Assembly: GCA_036496025.1 (NCBI GenBank)
Contig: DASXLW010000094.1
Location: forward strand, 1-64,000
Length of the DNA stretch: 64,000 nucleotides
Direction of reading: 5' to 3'
Origin: PALSA-505 sp036496025
GTDB taxonomy: Bacteria; Actinomycetota; Actinomycetes; Streptosporangiales; Streptosporangiaceae
Positions 24,486 to 35,377 of the stretch are shown here, piece by piece (the stretch's first letter is position 1; every line of letters begins with the position of its first letter). The notes below the pieces were generated by a model. It had not been told where the DNA came from. It saw nothing but the letters and a program-made list of their open reading frames with translations, and did no database searches. Position numbers and translations under genes: made by a program.

Positions 24486-25727
24486 GTGACGAAGGCCATG
24501 ACAATTCCGAACGGCGCTGCCCCGGGCGATGTACTCGAGCTGACCGTAGGCGAAGCGGCCCACGGCGGCTGGTGCGTGGCCAGGAGCGGCGCGCCCGGCG
24601 ACCAGGGCAAGGTGGTGTTCGTCCGGCACGCGCTGCCCGGCGAGCGGGTCCGCGCCCGGGTGACCAGCCGCACGACCAGGTTCGCCCGCGCCGAGGCCAT
24701 CGAGATACTCCAGGCGTCGCCGGACCGGGTCGAGCCGCCCTGTCCGTACGCGCGCCCGGACGGATGCGGCGGCTGCGACCTGCAGCACGCCCGCCCCGCC
24801 GCGCAGCGGGCGATCAAGGCCCAGGTGATCAGGCAGCAACTGCGCCGCATGGCCGGGATCGAGCGCGAGGTGACGGTCGAGGCGCTGCCCGGCGACCCGG
24901 CGGGGCTGGGCTGGCGCACCAGGGTTGGCTTCGCGGTCGGCCCGGACGGGACGGCCGGCCTGCGCAAGCATCGCTCGCGCGAGGTCGTCGCGATCGCCGA
25001 CTGCCTGATCGCGCACCCGCTCGTGCGTGCGGGCGACGTCACGGGCCGGAGCTGGCCGGGTGCCCGCGGCGTCGAGGTGACGGTCTCGCCCGGATCGGGG
25101 GAGCGGTCCGTAGCGGTGTCCGGCCCGGCCCGGAGCGGAGGCGGAAACCCGCGGCCGTGGCTCACCCAGCACGCGGCCGGCCGGACCTGGCGAGTGAGTG
25201 CCGGGGGGTTCTGGCAGGTTCACCCGGCCGCCGCCAGCGTGCTGACCGAGGTGGTGCTGGCCGCGCTGCGCCCGCAGCCCGGCGACGTCGCGCTGGATCT
25301 GTACTGCGGCGCGGGCCTGTTCACCGGCGCCCTGGCCGGGGCGGTCGGGGCCGCCGGGCTGGTCACCGGGGTGGAATCCGATGTAGCGGCGGTGCGCGAC
25401 GCGCGCAAGAACCTGGCCCGCTTCCCGCAGGTCAGGGTGCATCGCGGCGACGCCGCACAGGTGCTGGCGGAGCGCGGGCCCGGCGGCGCCAGCCTGGCTG
25501 TCCTCGATCCGCCGCGCGCGGGAGTCGACCGCCGGGTCATCGAGATGCTCGCTCCCGCGCTGCGGCGGATCGCCTACGTGTCGTGCGACCCGGCCACGCT
25601 CGCGCGGGATCTGGCCGCATTCGCCGGCCTGGGCTGGCGGGTCGGCGACCTGCGCGCGTTCGACGCCTTCCCGATGACGCACCACGTCGAGTGCGTCGCC
25701 ACCCTCACCACCGGTTCAGGTGGATGA
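24486..25727 (+). CDS. Class I SAM-dependent RNA methyltransferase (TrmA/RlmD family)
   Basis: About 413 residues from GTG 24486, or 409 from the ATG at 24498. It has an N-terminal TRAM RNA-binding domain (about 10-65), iron-sulfur-type cysteines (CPYARPDGCGGC), and a SAM-binding domain with DVALDLYCGAGLFTGAL, VTGVESDVAAVRDARKN and AVLDPPRAGVDRRV. The catalytic Cys is in YVSCDPATLARDL near the C-terminus. It would make 5-methyluridine in tRNA or 23S rRNA. The last 23 bases overlap the convergent nitroreductase gene. Confidence 0.9.
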   Translation: MTKAMTIPNGAAPGDVLELTVGEAAHGGWCVARSGAPGDQGKVVFVRHALPGERVRARVTSRTTRFARAEAIEILQASPDRVEPPCPYARPDGCGGCDLQHARPAAQRAIKAQVIRQQLRRMAGIEREVTVEALPGDPAGLGWRTRVGFAVGPDGTAGLRKHRSREVVAIADCLIAHPLVRAGDVTGRSWPGARGVEVTVSPGSGERSVAVSGPARSGGGNPRPWLTQHAAGRTWRVSAGGFWQVHPAAASVLTEVVLAALRPQPGDVALDLYCGAGLFTGALAGAVGAAGLVTGVESDVAAVRDARKNLARFPQVRVHRGDAAQVLAERGPGGASLAVLDPPRAGVDRRVIEMLAPALRRIAYVSCDPATLARDLAAFAGLGWRVGDLRAFDAFPMTHHVECVATLTTGSGG

Positions 25728-26355
25728 CCTCGTCGAGGGGCACGCGGGCCGCGGGCCGGAAGGTGTCTCCGGTGTAGTAGGCAGTGGGGATGAGCGCGCC
25801 CTGGTGGACGTCGGCGGGAATGCCGAGCAACTCGGCTACCTCGCGTTCGTAGGCCAGGTGCAGGGAGGTCCAGGCGGTGCCGAGCCCGCGGGCCCGGGCG
25901 GCGAGCATGTAACTCCAGACCGCGGGCAGCAGCGACCCCCACAGCCCGGCCTGATTGCCCGCGGGAAGCTGGTCGGAGCCCAGCTTGATGCCCGCGATCA
26001 CCAGCACGGGCACCTCGCCCATGCGCTCGGCCAGGTAGACGGCGCTGGCCGCGACGCGCCGCTGCACGCCCGCGCGCGCCGCGTCATCCGGGTACAGGTG
26101 CTCGGGAGCGGGGCTCGACCGGTAGTACCGCTCGAACGAACGCCGGTAGTACTCGCCGATCTTCGCGCGGGCCGCGGCGTCGGTCACCACGATCCAGTGC
26201 CAGTCCTGGCGGTTGCTGCCGGTCGGCGCCTGCACGGCGATCCGGAGGCACTCCCGCACCAGCTCAATCGGAACGGGGCGCTGCAAGTCCAGTCGCTTGC
26301 GCACGCTGCGCGTGGTGCTGAGCAGCTCGTCGGGACTCAGTGGCTGGGTGTTCAT
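25705..26355 (-). CDS. Nitroreductase family protein
   Basis: About 216 residues from the ATG at 26355 (MNTQPLSPDELL). It is an FMN-dependent nitroreductase-fold enzyme: the phosphate-binding TTRSVRKRLDLQRPVP, APTGSNRQDWHWIVV, PAVWSYMLAARARGLGTAWTSLHL and LGIPADVHQGALIPTAYY. The fold serves NAD(P)H-driven reduction of nitro compounds, quinones or enones, so the substrate is not predictable. It is divergent from the LLM-class F420 enzyme with only 37 bases between starts. Confidence 0.88.
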   Translation of the reverse strand: MNTQPLSPDELLSTTRSVRKRLDLQRPVPIELVRECLRIAVQAPTGSNRQDWHWIVVTDAAARAKIGEYYRRSFERYYRSSPAPEHLYPDDAARAGVQRRVAASAVYLAERMGEVPVLVIAGIKLGSDQLPAGNQAGLWGSLLPAVWSYMLAARARGLGTAWTSLHLAYEREVAELLGIPADVHQGALIPTAYYTGDTFRPAARVPLDEVIHLNRW

Positions 26356-26392
26356 GCCTCCATGCTCGCAGCCATCGGCGAGGATGGGACGC

Positions 26393-27322
26393 ATGCGACT
26401 ACGGATCTTCACCGAGCCACAGCAGGGGGCCGACTATGCGACCCTGCGGCGGGTGGCGCAGGCCACCGAGCGGCTGGGCTTCGACGCGTTCTTCCGCTCC
26501 GACCATTACCTGAGCATCGGCGGCAGCGGCCTGCCCGGCCCGACGGACGCCTGGGCGACGCTGGCCGCGCTCGCCGTCGAGACGAGCCGCATCCGGCTCG
26601 GCACGCTGGTGAGCCCGGTGACGTTCCGGCTGCCCGGGCCGCTGGCCGTCACCGTGGCCCAGGTGGACCAGGCGAGCGGCGGGCGGGTCGAGCTGGGGCT
26701 CGGCACCGGCTGGTTCGACGCCGAGCACGCTGCCTACGGGATCCCGTTCCCGCCGCTCGCTGAGCGGTTCGGCATGCTCGGCGAGCAGCTGGCGATCATC
26801 ACCGGGCTGTGGCAGACGCCGGAGCAGCAGAAGTTCTCCTTCCGCGGCGCGCATTACCAGGTGACCGATTCCCCGGGGCTGCCCAAGCCGGCGCAGCGCC
26901 CGCGTCCGCCGGTGCTGATCGGCGGCGCCGGGACGCGCCGGACGCCGCGGCTGGCCGCCTCCTACGCCGACGAGTTCAACCTGGGGTTCCACAGCGTGCC
27001 GGACTCGGCCGCCGCGTTCGGCCGGGTCCGCGCGGCGTGCGCGGCGGTGGGCCGCGACGCCGCGTCGCTGCGCTACTCGGTGGCGCACACGGTGTGCTGC
27101 GGCCGGGACACCGCCGAGCTGGAGCGGCGGGCCGCCGCGATCGGCCGCCCGCTCGCCGATCTGCGCGCGGATGCGGTGGCCGGGACGCCGGCCGAGGTCA
27201 TCGACCGGATCGGGCAGTTCGGCGAGATCGGGGCGGACAGTGTCTACCTGCAGGTCCTCGACCTGGACGATATCGATCACCTGGAGCTGATCGCGGCCGA
27301 GGTGCTGCCGCAGGTGACATGA
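26393..27322 (+). CDS. LLM class F420-dependent oxidoreductase
   Basis: A 309-residue TIM-barrel protein of the luciferase-like monooxygenase class, F420-binding subgroup. Features are LRIFTEPQQGADYATLRRVAQATERLGFDAFFRSDHY at the start, RLGTLVSPVTFRLPGPLAVTVAQVDQASGGRVELGLGTGW in the middle, and PAEVIDRIGQFGEIGADSVYLQVLDL near the end. It would transfer hydride from reduced F420 to an unknown substrate. The start may be ATG 26393 or 26384. Its stop overlaps the ATG of the next F420-type gene by four bases (ATGA). Confidence 0.9.
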   Translation: MRLRIFTEPQQGADYATLRRVAQATERLGFDAFFRSDHYLSIGGSGLPGPTDAWATLAALAVETSRIRLGTLVSPVTFRLPGPLAVTVAQVDQASGGRVELGLGTGWFDAEHAAYGIPFPPLAERFGMLGEQLAIITGLWQTPEQQKFSFRGAHYQVTDSPGLPKPAQRPRPPVLIGGAGTRRTPRLAASYADEFNLGFHSVPDSAAAFGRVRAACAAVGRDAASLRYSVAHTVCCGRDTAELERRAAAIGRPLADLRADAVAGTPAEVIDRIGQFGEIGADSVYLQVLDLDDIDHLELIAAEVLPQVT

Positions 27323-27762
27323 GGCTCGGTGACGACGAGGCGCGCCGGCGGCTGGGCGCCGCCCGGGTAGCCCGGCTGGCCACCGTCGGCGGGCCCGGGT
27401 CGCCGCACCTGGTCCCGGTCACCTTCGCCGTGGCCGGCGACCGGATCTACACCGCTGTCGACGCCAAGCCCAAGACCACCCGCGACCTGCGGCGGCTGCG
27501 CAACATCCGGGAGAACCCCATGGTCGCCGTGCTGGCCGACCACTACGACGAAGACTGGTCGCGGCTGTGGTGGGTGCGAGCTGACGGCCGCGCCTCGATC
27601 CTGGACGCCCCGGGCGACATGGCCGGCCCGATCCGGCTGCTGGCCGAGCGGTACCCGCAGTACCGGCACAGCCCGCCGGCCGGCCCGGTGATCTGCGTCG
27701 TGGTGGATCACTGGGCCGCCTGGTCCGCCGACGACGGCGAGATTCAGCCGCAGGCACCATGA
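27319..27762 (+). CDS. PPOX-class F420-dependent oxidoreductase (pyridoxamine-phosphate-oxidase fold)
   Basis: A 147-residue split-barrel protein of the F420-dependent PPOX class found in mycobacteria and relatives. The N-terminal EARRRLGAARVARLATVGGPGSPHLVPVTFAV is the family signature, followed by IYTAVDAKPKTTRDLRRLRNIRENP, the cofactor-contact region, and LWWVRADGRASIL. It is translationally coupled to the upstream LLM-class enzyme, so the two probably use the same cofactor pool. Substrate unknown. Confidence 0.9.
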   Translation: MRLGDDEARRRLGAARVARLATVGGPGSPHLVPVTFAVAGDRIYTAVDAKPKTTRDLRRLRNIRENPMVAVLADHYDEDWSRLWWVRADGRASILDAPGDMAGPIRLLAERYPQYRHSPPAGPVICVVVDHWAAWSADDGEIQPQAP

Positions 27763-27895
27763 GCCGCCGCGACGCAGGTCACCCAGGCTCGGGCGGTCCT
27801 GCCCGCCGGGTAGCCGGCCGCGTTCTGGTCCTATCCCGCTGTCGGCTCTGGCACAGTGGGGGGATCCTTCTGGACCCCGCGGGCGGAGAAGCAAG

Positions 27896-28636
27896 ATGCT
27901 GGGACTTCCTGAGGGCACGCTGGCGTGCCTGTTTGACCTGGACGGCGTCGTCACGAAGACGGCTCTCGTGCACGCGGCGGCGTGGAAACAGATGTTCGAC
28001 GCGTTCCTGCGCGAGTACGCCGCCGAGACCGGCACCGAGTTCGTGCCCTTCGACCCCGTCCGGGAGTACGACCGGTACGTGGACGGCAAGCCGCGGCTCG
28101 ACGGCACCCGGTCGTTCCTGCAGTCCCGGGGGATAGAACTGCCCGAGGGCAGCCCGGATGACCCGCCCGGCGCGCATACCATCAACGGGCTGAGCACCCG
28201 CAAGAACGCGCTCGTGCTCGAGATGATCGACAAGATGGGCGTGGAAGTCTACGACGGCTCGGTGCGCTACATCAGGCGGGTGCGGGAGGCGGGGCTGCAT
28301 ACCGCGGTCGTCTCCTCCAGCGCCAACACCGTCCAGGTGCTCAACGTGGCCGGGATCGCCGACCTGTTCGACGCGCGCATCGACGGCGTGATCGCCAAGC
28401 AGCGGGGACTGGCGGGCAAGCCGGCCCCCGACACGTTCCTGGCCGGAGCGCAGGAACTGGGCGTGCCCCCGGCCCGCGCGGCGGTGTTCGAGGACGCGCT
28501 GGCCGGGGTCGCGGCCGGCCGGGCCGGGCACTTCGGCCTCGTGGTGGGCGTTGACCGGACAGGTCAGGCGAAAGAACTGGCCGAACATGGCGCGGACATC
28601 GTGGTCCAGGATCTTGAGGAGCTGCTGGGCCGGTGA
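27896..28636 (+). CDS. HAD family hydrolase, beta-phosphoglucomutase type
   Basis: A 246-residue HAD enzyme with the nucleophile motif FDLDGVVTKTALVHAAAW, motif II VVSSSANT, the Lys motif GKPAPDTFLAGAQELGV and the acidic motif FEDALAGVAAGRAGHFGLVVGVDR. The GLSTRKNALVLEMI cap region and the adjacent GH65 gene fit beta-phosphoglucomutase, which turns beta-glucose 1-phosphate into glucose 6-phosphate. The stop overlaps the GTG of the GH65 frame by four bases. GGAGAAG precedes the ATG. Confidence 0.9.
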   Translation: MLGLPEGTLACLFDLDGVVTKTALVHAAAWKQMFDAFLREYAAETGTEFVPFDPVREYDRYVDGKPRLDGTRSFLQSRGIELPEGSPDDPPGAHTINGLSTRKNALVLEMIDKMGVEVYDGSVRYIRRVREAGLHTAVVSSSANTVQVLNVAGIADLFDARIDGVIAKQRGLAGKPAPDTFLAGAQELGVPPARAAVFEDALAGVAAGRAGHFGLVVGVDRTGQAKELAEHGADIVVQDLEELLGR

Positions 28637-31104
28637 GCGGGGCCACGATCAGCCAGCAGCGGGGGGATAAGGTCGAGTCAATGCCTAGTGAGCAAGGTGC
28701 CTCGCCGGGTACAAGCGTCTCCGGGCCGGCTGACCAGGGAGTGCGGATGATCAAGCACGCGGCCTTCGGGGTCGAACCGTGGTGCATCACCGAGTCTGAG
28801 CTCAATCTCGACGTGCTGGCGCAGAGCGAATCGGTTTTCGCGCTGTCGAACGGGCATATCGGGCTGCGCGCGAACCTGGACGAGGGAGAGCCGCACGGGC
28901 TGCCGGGCACCTACCTGAACTCGCTCTACGAACTGCGGCCGCTGCCCTACGCGGAGGCCGGCTACGGGTACCCGGACTCCGGGCAGACCATCATCAACGT
29001 CACCAACGGCAAGCTGATCCGGCTGCACGTGAACGACGAGCCGTTCGACGTCAGGTACGGCACCCTGCACTCGCACGTGCGCCGGCTCGACATGCGCGCC
29101 GGGACGCTGACCCGCGAGGTGGAGTGGAGCTCGCCGGCCGGCGACCGGGTGCGGGTCACCTCGATGCGGATGGTCTCGCTGAGCCAGCGCGCGCTGGCCG
29201 CCATCCGGTACACGGTCGAGCCGGTCGATGGGCCGCTGCGGCTCGTCGTGCAGTCCGAACTCGTCGCCAACGAGGCCCTGCCGGACATGGGCAAGGATCC
29301 GCGGGTGGCCGCCGTGCTCGAGTCGCCCCTGGTCAGCGAAGAGAACGTCGCGGTCAACGATGACCAGGCGCGGGTCATCATGGTGCACAGGACCAAGGCG
29401 AGCGGCCTGATGCTCGCCGCCGGGATGGCGCACGAGGTGACCGGCCCGGAGCGGATGTCGATCCGCACCGAGTCCGGCCCCGACGTGGGCCGGACCACCG
29501 TGGCGGCCAGGGTCGCGGCGGGCGAGCGGCTGGAGGTCGTGAAGTACATCGGCTACGGCTGGTCCAGCCAGCGGTCCCGGCCGGCGCTGCACGACCAGGT
29601 CAACGGGGCGCTGGCGCTGGCCTCCCTGACCGGGTGGGACGGCCTGCTGGCCGAGCAGCGCGCCTACCTCGACGAGTTCTGGGCGGGCGCGGACGTCGTG
29701 GTGGACGGCGACCCGGAGATCCAGCAGGCGGTGCGGTTCGGCCTGTTCCACATCCTGCAGGCCGCGGCGCGGGCCGAGCACCGCCCGATCGCGGCCAAGG
29801 GGCTGACCGGACCCGGCTACGACGGGCACACGTTCTGGGACACCGAGTCGTACGTGCTGCCGGTGCTTACCTACACCCACCCGGACGCGGTCGCCGACGC
29901 GCTGTTCTGGCGGCACATGGTGCTGCCCGCGGCCCGCCAGCACGCGGCCGACCTCGGGCTGGCCGGCGCGGCCTTCCCGTGGCGGACGATCAGGGGCCAG
30001 GAGTGCTCGGGGTACTGGCCGGCCGGAACCGCCGCGTTCCACATCAACGCCGACATCGCCGACGCCATCCTGCGCTACATGGACGCCACCCAGGACACCG
30101 ACTTCGAGCGCGACGTCGGCCTGGAGGTACTCGTGCAGACCGCGCGGCTGTGGCGTGCGCTCGGCCACCACGACGTGGACGGCCGGTTCCGCATCGACGG
30201 CGTGACCGGTCCCGACGAGTACACCGCGATCGTGGACAACAACGTCTACACGAACCTGATGGCGCAGCAGAACCTCGTCGCGGCCGCGGACCTCGCGGGC
30301 AAGTACATGGATGAGGCCGGCGCGCTCGGCGTCACCACCGAGGAGGCGGCGGCGTGGCGGGACGCGGCCGGCGCGATGGTGATCCCCTACGACGAGCGCC
30401 TCGGCGTGCACCCGCAGTCCGAGCGCTTCACCGATCACGCCCGGTGGGACTTCGAGCACACGCCGCCAGACAACTACCCGCTGCTGTTGCACTACCCGTA
30501 CTTCGACCTGTACCGCAAGCAGGTGGTCAAGCAGGCCGACCTGGTGCTCGCGATGCACCTGCGCGGCGATGCGTTCACGCCCGAGCAGAAGGCGCGCAAC
30601 TTCGCCTACTACGAGGCGCTGACCGTGCGGGATTCCTCGCTGTCGGCGTGCACGCAGTCGGTGATCGCGGCCGAGGTCGGGTACCTCGAGCTCGCGCACG
30701 ACTACCTGGCCGAGGCCGCGCTGATGGACCTGCACGACGTGCAGCACAACACCCGCGACGGCCTGCACATGGCTTCGCTGGCGGGCGCCTGGACCGCGCT
30801 GGTGGCCGGGTTCGGCGGGATGCGGACGCGGGACGACACGCTAGCCTTCGCCCCGCAGCTGCCGAGCGGCATCTCCCGGCTGACCTTCCGGCTCCGCTAC
30901 CGGGGGCGCAGGCTCAGCGTGGCCATCACCCGGACTGAGGCGCGCTACGAGTTGCTGGAAGGCGAGCCGATGCCGCTCATCCACCACGGCGAGTCGCTCG
31001 TGCTGGAGGACAAGCCGCTGGTATGCGAGGTGCCGCAGGTCCAGGCCGGCCCGGCGCCGCACCAGCCTCCGGGCCGGGCGCCGATCACCCACGTCACCAC
31101 GTAA
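28633..31104 (+). CDS. Glycoside hydrolase family 65 disaccharide phosphorylase
   Basis: Up to 823 residues. Starts at GTG 28633 (overlapping the previous stop), ATG 28681 (GGGGGGATAAGG upstream) or ATG 28747 are all possible; family similarity begins at the last (HAAFGVEPWCITESELNLD). It has an N-terminal beta-sandwich and an (alpha/alpha)6 barrel. The general-acid Glu is in TGPDEYTAIVDNNVYTN (E529 from the GTG), with a QADLVLAM phosphate-site segment after it. GH65 members phosphorylate trehalose, maltose, kojibiose or nigerose to beta-glucose 1-phosphate; which one cannot be told. The coupled beta-phosphoglucomutase supports phosphorylase rather than hydrolase activity. Confidence 0.92.
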   Translation: MSGATISQQRGDKVESMPSEQGASPGTSVSGPADQGVRMIKHAAFGVEPWCITESELNLDVLAQSESVFALSNGHIGLRANLDEGEPHGLPGTYLNSLYELRPLPYAEAGYGYPDSGQTIINVTNGKLIRLHVNDEPFDVRYGTLHSHVRRLDMRAGTLTREVEWSSPAGDRVRVTSMRMVSLSQRALAAIRYTVEPVDGPLRLVVQSELVANEALPDMGKDPRVAAVLESPLVSEENVAVNDDQARVIMVHRTKASGLMLAAGMAHEVTGPERMSIRTESGPDVGRTTVAARVAAGERLEVVKYIGYGWSSQRSRPALHDQVNGALALASLTGWDGLLAEQRAYLDEFWAGADVVVDGDPEIQQAVRFGLFHILQAAARAEHRPIAAKGLTGPGYDGHTFWDTESYVLPVLTYTHPDAVADALFWRHMVLPAARQHAADLGLAGAAFPWRTIRGQECSGYWPAGTAAFHINADIADAILRYMDATQDTDFERDVGLEVLVQTARLWRALGHHDVDGRFRIDGVTGPDEYTAIVDNNVYTNLMAQQNLVAAADLAGKYMDEAGALGVTTEEAAAWRDAAGAMVIPYDERLGVHPQSERFTDHARWDFEHTPPDNYPLLLHYPYFDLYRKQVVKQADLVLAMHLRGDAFTPEQKARNFAYYEALTVRDSSLSACTQSVIAAEVGYLELAHDYLAEAALMDLHDVQHNTRDGLHMASLAGAWTALVAGFGGMRTRDDTLAFAPQLPSGISRLTFRLRYRGRRLSVAITRTEARYELLEGEPMPLIHHGESLVLEDKPLVCEVPQVQAGPAPHQPPGRAPITHVTT

Positions 31105-31275
31105 GGCCGGGTGAGCGGGTCGCCCGGGCCCGTTCGGTATCCAGATTTACCAGATATTCCAGGTTTGCCGCCTCCCGGCTAGGCACAATGTCCACCCCGG
31201 GCGGCTTCAGTTGCGCCTGGCACCATGATGCTCCAGGTTTTGTGCTACAGGTTGCATCGCGAGTGAGGATCTGGC

Positions 31276-32493
31276 ATGACCACCACGCACGCACCAGGCA
31301 CCGCAGACCTGACGCCCGACGAGACCGAGGCGGGCATGGCCCCGGGCCAGCTGAGACAACTGGTGGGGCTGGTCGACTACGACGGGTCCGCCGATCCGTT
31401 CCCGGTCACCGCCCTGGACGGGATCGTCTTCACGGTCGGCAACGCCACCCAGGCCGCGCACTTCTACCAGGCCGTGTTCGGGATGGACCTGGTTGCCTAC
31501 CGCGGCCCGGAGACCGGCAACCACGAGTTCAAGTCCTACGTGCTGAAGTCGGGCTCGGCCCGGTTCGTGATCAACGGGGGCGTGCGCCCCGGCCACTGGA
31601 TGCACGATCACCATCACACGCACGGCGACGGCGTCAGCGACCTGCCGCTGTCCGTGCCCGACGTGGACAAGTGCGTGGCGCACGCGCGGTCGCGCGGCGC
31701 GACCGTCCTGGCCGAGCCGCACGACGAGTCCGACGAATACGGCCGGGTGCGGGTGGCGGCGATCGCGGCCTACGGCGACACCCGGCACACGCTGGTCGAC
31801 CGCACCCGCTACCACGGCCCGTACCTGCCCGGCTACGTCCCGGCCGGGACGGCGGTCAGCCGCGGCGCCGGCGAGCCGCGGCTGTTCCAGGCGATCGACC
31901 ACGCCGTCGGCAACGTCGAGCTCGGCCGGATGGACGCCTGGGTCGCTTTCTACAACGACGTCATGGGCTTCGTGAACATGGCCGAGTTCGTCGGCGACGA
32001 CATCGCCACCAACTACTCGGCGCTGATGTCCAAGGTCGTCGCCAGCGGCAACCACCGGGTGAAGTTCCCGCTCAACGAGCCGGCCGTGGGCAGGCGCAAG
32101 TCGCAGATCGACGAGTTCCTCGAGTTCTACCGCGGACCGGGCGTGCAGCACATCGCGCTGGCCACCGGCGACATCCTGACCACCGTGGACACGCTGCGGG
32201 CCCGCGGCGTGCCGTTCCTCGACACCCCGGACAGCTACTACACCGACCCCGAGCTGCGGGCGCGGATCGGCCAGGTCCGGGTCCCGGTCGAGGAGCTGCG
32301 GTCGCGCGGCATCCTGGTGGACCGGGACGAGGACGGCTACCTGCTGCAGATCTTCACCGCGCCGATGGGCGACCGCCCGACCGTGTTCTTCGAGCTGATC
32401 GAGCGGCACGGCTCGCTGGGCTTCGGCAAGGGCAACTTCAAGGCGCTGTTCGAGTCCATCGAGCGCGAACAGGAGCGCCGCGGCAACCTCTGA
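31276..32493 (+). CDS. hppD: 4-hydroxyphenylpyruvate dioxygenase
   Basis: A 405-residue non-heme iron dioxygenase that converts 4-hydroxyphenylpyruvate to homogentisate in tyrosine breakdown. Two VOC modules are visible; the C-terminal one carries the iron ligands H209 (AIDHAVGNV), H292 (GVQHIALATGDI) and E373 (FFELIER). The C-terminal gate helix GFGKGNFKALFESIEREQERRG is intact. Length and motifs are those of actinobacterial HPPD. The ATG is preceded by GTGAGGA. No homogentisate dioxygenase or maleylacetoacetate gene is in the window; the FAH-family gene at 2488 is too far away to count as a partner. Confidence 0.95.
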   Translation: MTTTHAPGTADLTPDETEAGMAPGQLRQLVGLVDYDGSADPFPVTALDGIVFTVGNATQAAHFYQAVFGMDLVAYRGPETGNHEFKSYVLKSGSARFVINGGVRPGHWMHDHHHTHGDGVSDLPLSVPDVDKCVAHARSRGATVLAEPHDESDEYGRVRVAAIAAYGDTRHTLVDRTRYHGPYLPGYVPAGTAVSRGAGEPRLFQAIDHAVGNVELGRMDAWVAFYNDVMGFVNMAEFVGDDIATNYSALMSKVVASGNHRVKFPLNEPAVGRRKSQIDEFLEFYRGPGVQHIALATGDILTTVDTLRARGVPFLDTPDSYYTDPELRARIGQVRVPVEELRSRGILVDRDEDGYLLQIFTAPMGDRPTVFFELIERHGSLGFGKGNFKALFESIEREQERRGNL

Positions 32494-32519
32494 CCGGCGG
32501 GCACCCGCCCGCAAAATAG

Positions 32520-32538
32520 CTTGACGTCAAGATATGAT
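32520..32538 (+). promoter_or_regulatory. 12-bp perfect palindrome next to a -10 box upstream of aconitase
   Basis: CTTGACGTCAAG at 32520-32531 is a perfect palindrome; TATGAT at 32533-32538 is a good -10 hexamer. No -35 box stands 16-18 bases upstream of it. The palindrome fills the spacer next to the -10 box, a position suited to repressor binding. The aconitase start is about 60 bases downstream. Confidence 0.5.
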
Positions 32539-32597
32539 GCCGGGGAAGGCGGGTAGCAGCCTGCCCGGCAGGCAGACGTTCAGGGAGGTCGGTGCGG

Positions 32598-35330
<2,733 letters not shown>

Positions 35331-35377
35331 GCCGGCTGCGCCAGCTCCCGCGCGGGCGCCGCGGCCACGACCGCGTC

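Noticed and set aside
28633..28680. N-terminal extension of the GH65 protein as a signal peptide
   Set aside because: It is polar and Gln/Ser-rich with no hydrophobic core, so export is not supported.
32521..32538. TTGACG and TATGAT read as a -35/-10 pair
   Set aside because: Only six bases separate them, far too few for a sigma-70 type promoter; the TTGACG belongs to the palindrome.
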